A DNA stretch of 64,000 nucleotides. Source: Rhynchosporium graminicola (Eukaryota; Ascomycota; Leotiomycetes; Helotiales; Ploettnerulaceae). Every line of letters starts with the position of its first letter. Position 1 is the stretch's first letter. The notes under the pieces were generated by a model. The model made no database searches. It had not been told where the DNA came from and saw only the letters and a list, made by a program, of their open reading frames with translations. The translations under genes and the position numbers were made by a program. The DNA lies in the NCBI GenBank assembly GCA_900074885.1, contig FJUW01000022.1:496001-560000 (forward strand), read 5' to 3'. Of this stretch, positions 22,609 to 32,033 are shown piece after piece.

Positions 22609-23787
22609 TTAGACTTTGGGCCTAATCCTCCTTGGCTCGTCTTCTATATCACCACTTGCAAATACATCCTCATCATCGGTAAGTTCGTCACGATAGACAC
22701 CATTTCTCTCTCCGTCATTTTCCCACAACGAGATATCATCATCTCCCATCAGCGCAGCAGAGTCAGTGTCCTCAGCCAGATCTAAGTCACTATAGGAGCT
22801 TCTGCTATTCCCGACAACCAATCCCTCCTCTATAGCCCCAGCTTCCAAGGCTTCATTTTCCAGCTGCTTCGCTCTTGCCATCGTCCTCTGGTAAATAACA
22901 AAGCCTACAGTAGCTCCCAAGATAGCACCAAAAGCTATGCTTGCATAGTTAATGGCCTTGGTCTTTCCATCCATCTTTCCGCCATTCTCGGCAATACTCG
23001 CCAGCCTGCTACCAATGAAAACATGGATCAGCAGCTTGGGGCTTGTAATTGCTGTCGCGAGGGCGAAAGACGCTGGATGTACCGTTGGGAAGGTAGAAAT
23101 GGCCGCGTTCGACAAGCTGTATGGCAGTGGACATAATCTGATCATACAGAGAATCTTTATCCCGTCGTGCTTGAGTGTGAGCGCCAGTGCCTCAAAGCGC
23201 TTATCCTGCCCCACTATCTTATGTACGTACTTCGATAATACCGTCCTAGAAGCCAGGAAGGATGCTGTAGATCCAGCTACTGTTGCTGTTGCGACAATAT
23301 ACCATCCATTTGGAAATCCATAGACAAAGCCAGCTATTGTAATCGTTGTACTGTAGCCTATCAAAGGCGGAAAAGAGCTTGTAAAGGTCAAGAGCCATAG
23401 AATCGTCCATCCACCTTGAACGTCGTGCCATTTCTTCGCCGCAGGTGCGAGGTACCCGAATATTCGCTCATTATAGACCATGAATAGGATGAGGGCAACG
23501 TTTAGCACAACCAGTGCCGTCACTGCTGCGACTCGCTGTACAAAGGAGAGAGCGAGGAATGTCTTGAAGACTTTACGCTGGACTTTTGAGGCAGAAGAGA
23601 TGACCTTGGCTTGAAGAGACTGATCTCGTCTCGGGAGCGAATATGGAGAGGAATGTGAGCGATGACGCGCGAATGAGATACGTCGGGACCATGGCGGGCG
23701 TACGCTTTGTCTTTCTGCTGACGGGGAGCTGATTGGTGATATAGGGAGAGCGAGTGCTTTCGCCGTACTTTGATAGTCGGCGGGCAT
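22609..23787 (-). CDS. TVP38: Golgi membrane protein TVP38 (VTT/SNARE-associated domain)
   Basis: Single exon, 392 aa. An N-terminal Ser/Arg-rich cytosolic tail (1-85) is followed by a membrane segment (about 88-112). The VTT/DedA-like domain spans about 130-300, with the family pattern [19 protein letters not shown], then [10 protein letters not shown] and [12 protein letters not shown], and a last membrane helix near 288-308. The C-terminal tail is acidic (about 340-392). Yeast Tvp38 resides in late Golgi vesicles, and VTT proteins are linked to lipid scrambling. Its size matches fungal TVP38 proteins (about 340-420 aa). It is divergent from the CCCH/Smr gene. Confidence 0.92.
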   Translation of the reverse strand: MPADYQSTAKALALPISPISSPSAERQSVRPPWSRRISFARHRSHSSPYSLPRRDQSLQAKVISSASKVQRKVFKTFLALSFVQRVAAVTALVVLNVALILFMVYNERIFGYLAPAAKKWHDVQGGWTILWLLTFTSSFPPLIGYSTTITIAGFVYGFPNGWYIVATATVAGSTASFLASRTVLSKYVHKIVGQDKRFEALALTLKHDGIKILCMIRLCPLPYSLSNAAISTFPTVHPASFALATAITSPKLLIHVFIGSRLASIAENGGKMDGKTKAINYASIAFGAILGATVGFVIYQRTMARAKQLENEALEAGAIEEGLVVGNSRSSYSDLDLAEDTDSAALMGDDDISLWENDGERNGVYRDELTDDEDVFASGDIEDEPRRIRPKV

Positions 23788-24400
23788 TGTGAAGGTCGTA
23801 GGAAGCTGATGTGGCGGGGTTGTATCAACAATTCAAGGTTGTCCGTATAGGTTGTAGGTGTAATTCAATCACTTCTCCCATCTGCGGAAGTCGACGAACA
23901 AGATGAAAGGAGGTCGCTCGCTGCTGACATTCGTGTTAGGGGTTTTGATTTGATAAGAGGAGTGAGAAGTAGGAAGTAAGAATGGAAGTGGAGGGTTTGA
24001 GCCTGTGTCATGAAACGGCCTGTCCCCAAGAGGAATCGGATTGGTCTTGTAGGACACAGATACTTATAAGTGCTTTCCAGATGAGGTTAACTTCTCTACT
24101 GTAGCTGAATTTGTATATTCCCACTTCACAATCGAAGACGGTGAGGTAAATAGGGAATGTTGATAGGTACAGCACAGCTCTGGGTATTTTGGTAGGCAAG
24201 GTAGTTGTGAGATTAGCTAGGGTGACGTACAGTAAGCTAGGTAGGTAGGTACATTGTATATAGTCTCTCGGATCTGGATGCTATTGGAAAACAAGAGATA
24301 ATCATTCATCCAGTTCTCCACATGATAGACCAAGTAATATCGAAATATCGGAGTCCGATCAGTGCTGGGCCGGGGGGACATTTATACAGATTGATCGACC

Positions 24401-24424
24401 AATCAATCAATCAATCAATCAATC
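24401..24424 (+). repeat. (AATC)6 microsatellite
   Basis: Six perfect tetranucleotide units lie in the promoter of the CCCH/Smr gene. The tract may vary in length between strains. Confidence 0.9.
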
Positions 24425-24663
24425 CGGCACTCACTCACACCCCTTCTCCCCAGTCTTTTCCAGTCTGGGGTCTTATACTTATACGTATACGTACGGACGG
24501 TACTGTACTCGTCTCCTCCACCTGCTGGGCTGGCCCACATCTCACTAACTCGTTCACTTACTCCGCCTATCTGCCATCCTACCTCACCTACGAGCTAGCT
24601 ACCTACCTATCTCCCATCGTCGTTCCCTCCCACGATAGCTGCAGACCATCTTGAATCAACAAT

Positions 24664-24923
24664 GTAAGTGCCAGGTGCCAGTTCGTTGTCGCTCGCTCCA
24701 GCTGCTCTGCTCTGCTCTGCTCTGTTTGCTGTTTCTTACAATATCTCTGCGCGCCGTCGCGCCTGTCCAGTCCAGTCCTGCGCGCGCCTTCCTCAGCCCA
24801 ACCCGTCGCGAACCAATCCACCTCGCCCTCGCCTTCTCATTAGGTGCCCTTCGTCACCCACCCGCCCGACTTCTTCTATTCTTAACCACCTACAGTCATA
24901 CAACTCTCAAACCCACATTGCAG
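24664..24923 (+). other. Probable 5'-UTR intron of the CCCH/Smr gene
   Basis: A strong donor GTAAGT at 24664 and an acceptor CAG at 24923 bracket 260 nt, with the coding ATG 26 nt downstream at 24949. The donor overlaps an ATG at 24662 that is followed at once by TAA; splicing removes this one-codon upstream ORF. The intron carries a (TCTGC)n run at 24705-24724. Confidence 0.5.
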
Positions 24924-24948
24924 ATTATTGCTACAACCGACAGACGAA

Positions 24949-27581
24949 ATGGTCTCCGACGAGACTTACGAGCTGTGCCTCCCCTTGCTTCAAGATGCGA
25001 GCCTCGAAGACGAAGAGAAGACCGACAAGTTGGAGGAGTTCTTGAAGAAGGAGACAACGCTGGTCGGCAGAATTCTAGAGAATGCGGTTCTGGATGTGTT
25101 ATGGCGGTATCGAGAATCGTCGACGAATCCTAGTTCACCCCCGCCGATGCGACACACTGTCTTACGCCGCGCAGCATCTCCTGCTCCGTGGCCCATTCCT
25201 CGGGGCAGCAGTGGTACTCCAGTATCTTCCTCTCCTCGCCTCGGCGTGAGCCCTCTCGCTCCCCCTGGATTCGTGCCACAATCCTTTAATCGAGCGATAT
25301 CGTCAACAGCATCTCCTTTTACCTCACCCCGCCCTTCCCCTAGACTTGCCTTTATCAGTCCAGCCATTCCTCATAGTCCGAGCCTGAACGCTTATGAGTT
25401 CCCCACCGATACATCTCCTACGCAAGACATATACGGGGACTATGGCAGTGACAACGTCGATTGGTTAGTGAACGATGATGGTGGAAGCAATACATCCTCA
25501 TCAGCTGGTGGCCAAAGCGGTCTCAACGCTGCTGCTGCGGAGTACATATCTCCTCAAAACACAGATATGTCTCCTTACGATATGCTGCGGAGTATTCTTG
25601 GTCCTTCGAAGTCAGATGAAGAGATCGAGGCGGCTCTAGCTATGCACGGGTATGATCTGAGCGCCACTATAATGGCATTCATGGAAGGCCAAACCGGCGA
25701 TAGTTCCAACGTTGCACAAGTTACTGATGTCAAAAATGCCATCCTCATTGGCAAGTCGATGGCATCAAACATTTCTCGTCCTATCACTCCTGCAGGACAG
25801 CAAAAAAGTGGCGTAGTTTGCAGATTTTGGCTCTCTACTGGACAATGTCTTAGAGCCGATTGCAGGTTCAGTCACGACCTTAGTAATCATATCTGCAAGT
25901 AAGTGATTCCTGACTTTCGGAAGTGGACTTCTCCTTCAGTCGGCAGCTTCTGCTTTACTTCCGCATCGAATCCCTCAATAAATATTGTCACTGACTACCC
26001 CACTCGATAATACTGACTCTGTTGATAGATATTGGGTTGAAGGTAACTGTCTTGCGGGTGAAACCTGCATCTTCTCCCACGACCCATCGCACTTCATGAA
26101 TACCCTCAGCGTTAGCAGCACGCCTCCTTTGCAAAATGCACATCCAAGCTTCCAATTCCAGGACTTCAATGCTTTCCCTTCTTTGCAGCCAGCGCAGGAC
26201 CAATGGCCCAACTCATATAGCTCTATCAATGCATTTAGTAACTACCAAGGAGCAAGCTTTACTCCTCCGCCACCTGGATTTAAGGGAATGCAGGGCTATA
26301 CAAGTGATGGATCCAGTCAGAGATCGCGACCGAGCTCGAGGCATCAAAGTAGGGAGAACATGCCGTCAGCCCCTGCTTTAGATGACACAGAAGCTTTTCC
26401 ATCTCTTGGCGCAATCGCCATCAAAGGTGGTAAGAAACACCATGGAAAGCGAGGCGGTCATGGACATGGGCACAAGGAGAATAACCTTCCAAGCTCCCTT
26501 GCAGAGGTATGCCGAGTTCGCTCAACAGTCATTTTTTCCGCTTTTTTCTTCTCAAGCTGTGTCTACCAGTATTTTCCTGCAAAGTAAGCTGACTTTGAGC
26601 TTCTGAATAAAGGTTGTCAAGATGTCTCCTTCTCCCGGCCCTAGCATGATGAGGCAAGATGTGAAGAAGATGGGTCGACACGGCAGTTCCACTAGCATTC
26701 GCAATGGAGAGAACAGTGCTGCTGCACAAGCTATTTCAAATCCCCAGCATGTGCCGTGGTTAGAAACTGGTGAAAGGGCGAATAAAGCATATCTCAAAGC
26801 CAGACAAGATGCTATCAAGCACGGTGGCTTGAGAAACAAGTTCTTGCAAAGGTATGGATGCCGAGGACCAGAACCCGCAAAACTGCTTACAGTTTGATAG
26901 CGCTGCCCAAGCTTGGAATCGCAATGATGCACGCGCTGCGAAAGCTCTGAGCCTAAGAGGCCAGAGCGAAAATGATGCTATGCGTAAGGCACATCGTGAG
27001 GCTGCTCGGGAACTTTACGAAGAACGTAACAAAGGGAGTTCGATGTTCTCCGAGCTCTATGTCGAGTATGTTTTCCAACTACTACTTCCTCCCTTCAACA
27101 CCCAAACCTCAAGATTCCTGCGCTAGCAACGTTTTGGTCCCCAAGACTTTCATGCTTTACTGACTCCGAGATCCATAGTCTTCATGGTCTTCATCCGGAA
27201 GAAGCTGTCGAGTATCTCGAGAAAGTTCTCCTAGAGAACCAAAAGGAGACAAGACCAGTGTACGCCATCACTGGTACTGGGCACCACAGCAAGAACGGCA
27301 AAGACAAGGTAGGCAAAGCCATTCGGAACTTTCTGAACGAGTGGCGCTATGCCTTCAGGGAGTTCTCTGTGCCAGGGGACAGAAATAACGTCGGAGGTAT
27401 TCTTGGCATCGATGCCAGATCTTTTGACAAGTCACTGGCCAGGGACGGGGTGTCTGTCTTAGTTACAGCACCAGAACCAGAGAAAGAACCAATCGATATC
27501 CTCGGTGGCCATGAAATCGGTCAAGGGAAAGTCAGACTTCTCGTGCGGGATCCGCCCAAAGGCCCAGGTGGAAATCGATAA
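24949..27581 (+). CDS. CCCH zinc-finger and Smr-domain protein
   Basis: Five coding exons: 24949-25898, 26029-26506, 26613-26851, 26901-27065 and 27179-27581, giving 744 aa. Domains in order: an acidic N-terminal helical block (1-60); a CUE/UBA-like helical domain (about 205-248, MLRSILGPSKSDEEIEAAL); two CCCH fingers (from Cys291, spacing C-x8-C-x4-C-x3-H, then C-x7-C-x5-C-x3-H, the second split by intron 1); two AFPSL-type motifs; a DUF1771 helical region (AAQAWNRNDARAAKAL); and a Smr domain with DLHGLH and TGTGHHS. Smr domains can act as RNA endonucleases, and in this architecture are tied to mRNA surveillance and ubiquitin binding on stalled ribosomes; that role is inferred from the domains. 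The end GPGGNR follows a short basic tail. Confidence 0.9.
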
Positions 27582-27868
27582 CCAGGCTTAGCAAGAACAA
27601 ACAAAATAAAGCAGTAAAATTACCAATACTCAAGTTGAGTCTTTCCAAAAGACTGAGTTTGAGAAGTGCTTGTGAAATTTCTATTACTGTAATGTGCACA
27701 TTGAGTTTCCTGGATCCTGGATAGCATAATGACGCAAAGTACTTCGATGTCTAGGCATAGCGCTTTTTGTTCTTGTCGGTCAAGCTAATAGACACATCAG
27801 ATATCAATTGGCTCTGTAACCGAGCGTAGTATCGAGTAGTATGCCAGGGAACTCCACCATAACTAACT

Positions 27869-30800
27869 CTACTCCATCTTCAGAACCTCGAACTGCTTGA
27901 TAGTCTCCTCAAAAGCCTTGGCTTCCGTCTCTAAATCCGCCAATTTGCTCTGCTCAACCTCCTGCAACTCCTTGCTAACCTTCTCCTTGTATCCCTCATC
28001 ATTCAAGATCTTCTTCTGCTTCTCGATACCGACCTTCGTCTTGTCGAGTTTCTTGGCAGCCTTGGCGATCTCCCCGTCGATGTCGACGCGACCTTTGACG
28101 TGTAGGAATACGGCGGTTGTGGATGAAACGGAGAAGACGACACAGCCTGCAGGACGGGTAGAAGTCGTGGAGAGGATCTCAATTGAGGAGACGCCTTTCC
28201 CGGACAGGGATTTGATGGACTGCATTTGTGCGGTTATGGTACTGTGGGAGGTGGTGTCGGTTGTTTGGATGTAGACTGTGAGGGTTGTGTCAGTAAGGTT
28301 ATCCAATTTTGTTGTTGACTCAAAAGGTTGATCCAAGCGAGCTTACCTTTAGCTTCATCTTTGAGCGAGTACTCGGCCATCAAAGAACGAATACCACGGG
28401 AGATATCAAGAACGAGCTCATACGCGGCTTCTGAATCTGGTCGATCCATCGACTTCTCATAGACAGGATATCTGGCCAGACCAATGCTGCGTGTGTGATC
28501 CTCTGGACGGCGAGGGAGGCGTTGCCATAGCTCTTCAGTCAAGAAAGGCATAAATGGATGGATCATGGTCAATGCACTCTCGAGAGCCGTGAACAGAGTG
28601 TTGAGTGCGGAAAGCTTCTCTTCTTCGGTACCATCCTGAAGGATTGCTTTCGAGTTCTCGATGTAGACATCGCAAAGCTGGTTGTACCAGAATTGATAGA
28701 CAACTGAAGTTGATTTCTGAAATTCCCGCTCATTGACTGCCTGGTTAATGTCCCTTGCTGCAATGGTCATCTTGTGCAAGATCCAGAGCTCTGCCAAAGA
28801 TTCTTTGCCAGTAAGCTGAGATGTCTTGTTGGGAACAAAATCCTTAGGCAATTTGCCCAGTACGAATTTGGTGGCTTGGTAAATCTTATTGCAGAACTTG
28901 CGGTAACCGTGAATGACCTTGACATCGAAAAGAATATCGCCGGATCCAGTGGAGTATGAGACAAGCGCAAATCGGAGAGCGTCAGTTCCGCATTGTGGGA
29001 TGCCATCTGGGAAAGCAGTTTTCTGGTACTTTGTTGCTCTCTCTACCTCGTTAGGAGCGAGGTTACCACTCATGAGCTTCTTGTGTAAGTCCTCCAACGT
29101 GCATCCTTCGATGAAATCCTGGGGATCAATAACATTGCCCAAGGACTTGGACATCTTTCTTCCCTCCGAGTCGCGTACCAAAGAATGGCAGTAGACTTCG
29201 GTGAAAGGTACCTTGCCAGTCAGCTTCAGACTGAACATGATCATACGAGCGATCCAGAAAAACAAAATGTCCCATCCAGTCTCCAGAACTGAAGTTGGAA
29301 ATAGAGTCTCGAGATCGTGTGTCTTATTTGGCCATCCCATCGTTGCGAAAGGCCACAGGCCGGATGAAAACCAAGTATCCAGCACGTCCTCATCTCTTTT
29401 CAAAGTGAACTTCTTTCCGGACAATACCTTGGTTGCTTTTGCGTGAGCTTCTGCCTCTGTGCAACCAGCGAACCACAGGCTACCGTCGGCGTCGTTGTCT
29501 TCCTGGCCTTCGATTTGTGCATAGTACATAGGAGCTTGATGTCCCCACCAGAGTTGTCGAGATAAGCACCAGTCGTTTACGTCTGTCATCCAGCGAATAT
29601 AGCTCTTCTCGGCTGATTCAGGTAAGATCTTAATCTCTCCAGATTTCACGGCGTCAAGAGCTGCTGCCGCCATATCCTTCATCTTCATCCACCATTGAGG
29701 TTTCAGAATTGGCTCGATGATATCCTTTGACTTACTACAGAGGGGAACGGTCATGGCGTTGTCCTTCTTATCGACGTACAAGCCGGCCTTTTTCAGATCA
29801 TCCTGGATAGTATATCGAACATCGAAACGCTTCTGTCCAACGTATGGACCGGCATTTTCATTCATCAATCCGTCATCGGTCAGAATATTAATGCGTTCCA
29901 AATTATGGCGGGTGCCAAGCGCAAAATCGTTGGGATCATGTGCAGGAGTAATCTTGACGGCACCAGTACCAAAGTCCTTCTCGACATAAGTATCGGCGAC
30001 AATGGGCATTTTGCGACCTGGAATGAATGGATGAATGGCATTCTTGCCGACAAGATGCTTGTAACGTTCATCATCGGGGTGTACGGCGACACCAGTATCA
30101 CCAAGCATAGTCTCAACACGGGTTGTTGCCACTTCAATCTTCTCATCAGTACCTTCAATTTCATATTTGAAGTGAACAATGACACCAAACTCGACCTTCT
30201 TTTCATAGCCAGGAACGTCTAACAGAGTTCGGCCACTGAGCTCCTTGTTATCGACTTCCAGGTTGGAAAGAGATGTGTTGAGTTTTGTGCACCAGTTAAC
30301 AAGACGATTCTCCCTGTAAATAATGCCTTCTTCGTGCAGAGTGACAAAAGTTTCGGTCACAGCAGCTGAGAAGTTCTCGTCCATAGTAAAAGCTTCTCGA
30401 GTCCAATCCATTGAACCTCCCATTCTTCGCAAAACAGTATTGATCTTCTGGTGGTACTCAGTCTTCCAATCCCAAACGGTCTCCACGAATTTTGGTCTGC
30501 CTAGGTCATGGCGAGTCTTTCCCTGCCGGCGCCACAGCATGTTCTCGACAACGCTCTGAGTTGAGATACCTGCATGATCACAGCCAGGTAGCCACAGAGT
30601 TGTCTTGCCGTGCATGCGATTGAATCGAATCATTACATCTTGTAGTGCATTTCCCAGCGCGTGACCCATGTGAAGAGAACCTGTGACATTCGGAGGTGGC
30701 TCAACAATAACGAAAGAACCCTCGGGCCTGACCTTACCATCCTCTGTGAATTGCGGCTTGAAGAAGCCTTCCTTCTCCCACCATGAGTACCATGCTGACT

Positions 30801-31360
30801 CAACAGCCGTTGGGTTGTATGCCTTGTACTGGGGATCATCGAAGGATTTGATGATCTTCTTCTCTCCAAACGGGGTATCTTCGAAATAAGGTGGGAGTAT
30901 ACCCTCGTCCGCCTTCTTGACTGCATTGGCCTTCTTTTCCTTTGTCTTACTGATTGTAGTGGTAGCAGTGGTGGCCTTGGCCTTCTTCTGGTCAAACTTT
31001 GCCTGCTTCTCGGCCTTCTTTCGCTCCCTCTCGACTGTGGCAGTATTAGATCACTGTACCCGTTGTCTTGTCGGCATAATGGGCATGCGTACGCTCTTTC
31101 TCACTCTTTACTTTTGTGCCAACCTCCGGCGACCCAACCTTACTGCCCGCATCTTGACCCGCGACGTGAGTTCCGATGGGGCTGGAGTTCGCAGCATCCG
31201 CGAGAGCAGCTTTGGTTTCGTTGGAAACGGGAGCTGGCTTTCCAGAAACTGGGCCCGTCTCCTCACCGACTAGATATGCAATGCATCAATTTTTAGTCTA
31301 TCATTTGGGGATATTGCACTTCTTCTTACTCGGGTTATGCGACGCAGCGTTAGTAGCCAT
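27869..31360 (-). CDS. VAS1: Valyl-tRNA synthetase
   Basis: Four exons: 31360-31330, 31269-31105, 31034-28347 and 28275-27869, giving 1096 aa from the first ATG. It charges tRNA-Val with valine in ATP-dependent class I fashion. The HIGH-type motif is HMGH in [14 protein letters not shown], and the KMSKS loop is [10 protein letters not shown]. An editing (CP1) domain lies between them. The C-terminal coiled coil ([15 protein letters not shown] region, rich in Lys/Glu) is the tRNA-binding arm. N-terminal Lys/Ala-rich sequence before the catalytic core is usual in fungal enzymes. Fungal ValRS commonly serves both cytosol and mitochondria from one gene; here the mitochondrial form has no upstream ATG, but the frame extends 52 codons upstream (see the leader feature). 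It is divergent from the MutL homologue. Intron 2 (71104 in my working is not meant; the intron is 31104-31035) uses donor GTGAGA. Confidence 0.95.
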
Positions 31361-31516
31361 TCTGGTAAAAGGTTGGTTGAAAGTAAATCTGTAGGGCGAC
31401 CTGCGCACCCAGAGGGCTCTGGATAGAAGCTTAGACGTCGTACTGGCGACAGGATACACAATTGAGAGATCTAGTGCCTTTGTGAAAATTGGTCTAGACT
31501 TATATCGTGTTGCACA
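31361..31516 (-). other. AUG-less in-frame leader of valyl-tRNA synthetase, possible mitochondrial presequence
   Basis: Directly upstream of the VAS1 ATG the same frame stays open for 52 codons, back to a TAA at 31519-31517, with no ATG. Two consecutive ACG codons lie at 31441-31436, 27 and 26 codons before the ATG, each with A at -3. From there the peptide reads TSKLLSRALWVRRSP and continues with YRFTFNQPFTR to the Met. It has six basic and no acidic residues, is rich in Ser/Leu/Arg, and looks like a mitochondrial targeting sequence. Yeast ALA1 is known to start its mitochondrial AlaRS at tandem ACG codons. Use here is inferred. An unseen upstream exon with an ATG is the main alternative. 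Confidence 0.55.
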
Positions 31517-31569
31517 TTATATCTCGCGATCAATTGACCTCCGTCGAGTTAATTGTGACAGACGATCTG

Positions 31570-31576
31570 TGAGTCA
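31570..31576. promoter_or_regulatory. Gcn4/CPC1-type site TGAGTCA
   Basis: A perfect TGASTCA match lies 210 bp upstream of the VAS1 ATG, in the region shared with the MutL homologue. Gcn4 (CPC1 in Neurospora, CpcA in Aspergillus) binds this sequence to induce amino-acid and aminoacyl-tRNA synthetase genes on starvation. A 7-bp match can occur by chance, but the gene context fits. Confidence 0.5.
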
Positions 31577-32033
31577 ACCTTGTAGTGTGCATGCAATTTA
31601 ATTGGTTGTCTCAGCTCCAGGGATTTTACTCAATCAACATCGGTTGATGTGTCAGCCTCGTCAAAGATGCACTAGTTGTACAGTAGTGTGCCAGAACAGG
31701 GGCCTTCTTATCTAGGTACCAATTATTGCCTCTCTTCAACACATCATCTTTCCATCCATTATATCTTCATATCTACACACTCATCCTCTTATGCGCGAGT
31801 CAGCGCGTCCCGATTGATCACAGGAGGACTCATTCTTCATAGGCCTTCAATCAATTTTTCCTTCAAGTTGTGTCATTCTTCGTAGCCTCGCAAGGTCAAT
31901 TTATGCAAGGCTGCGAGATATTATTGATCAAGTTTATCAAAGTCGACTTGGATGGCCATTTTATTGCCTCAAGTTTGAATTTTGAGGTATTTGAGCGACT
32001 CAGATTGGATATTTCTGCTTTCAGAATGCCAAT

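Larger units (their letters stand above)
23788..24948. promoter_or_regulatory. Divergent intergenic region with pyrimidine-rich leader
   Basis: This region separates TVP38 from the CCCH/Smr coding start. It contains six tandem AATC units at 24401-24424, CTAC/CCTA-rich tracts around 24590-24620 typical of fungal promoters, and the 5' leader intron of the CCCH/Smr gene. Confidence 0.5.
31361..32033. promoter_or_regulatory. Divergent promoter region, VAS1 / MutL homologue
   Basis: This 673-bp region contains the AUG-less VAS1 leader, the TGAGTCA site and, near its right end, an ATG at 32025 that begins a short ORF overlapping the MutL start. Confidence 0.6.
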
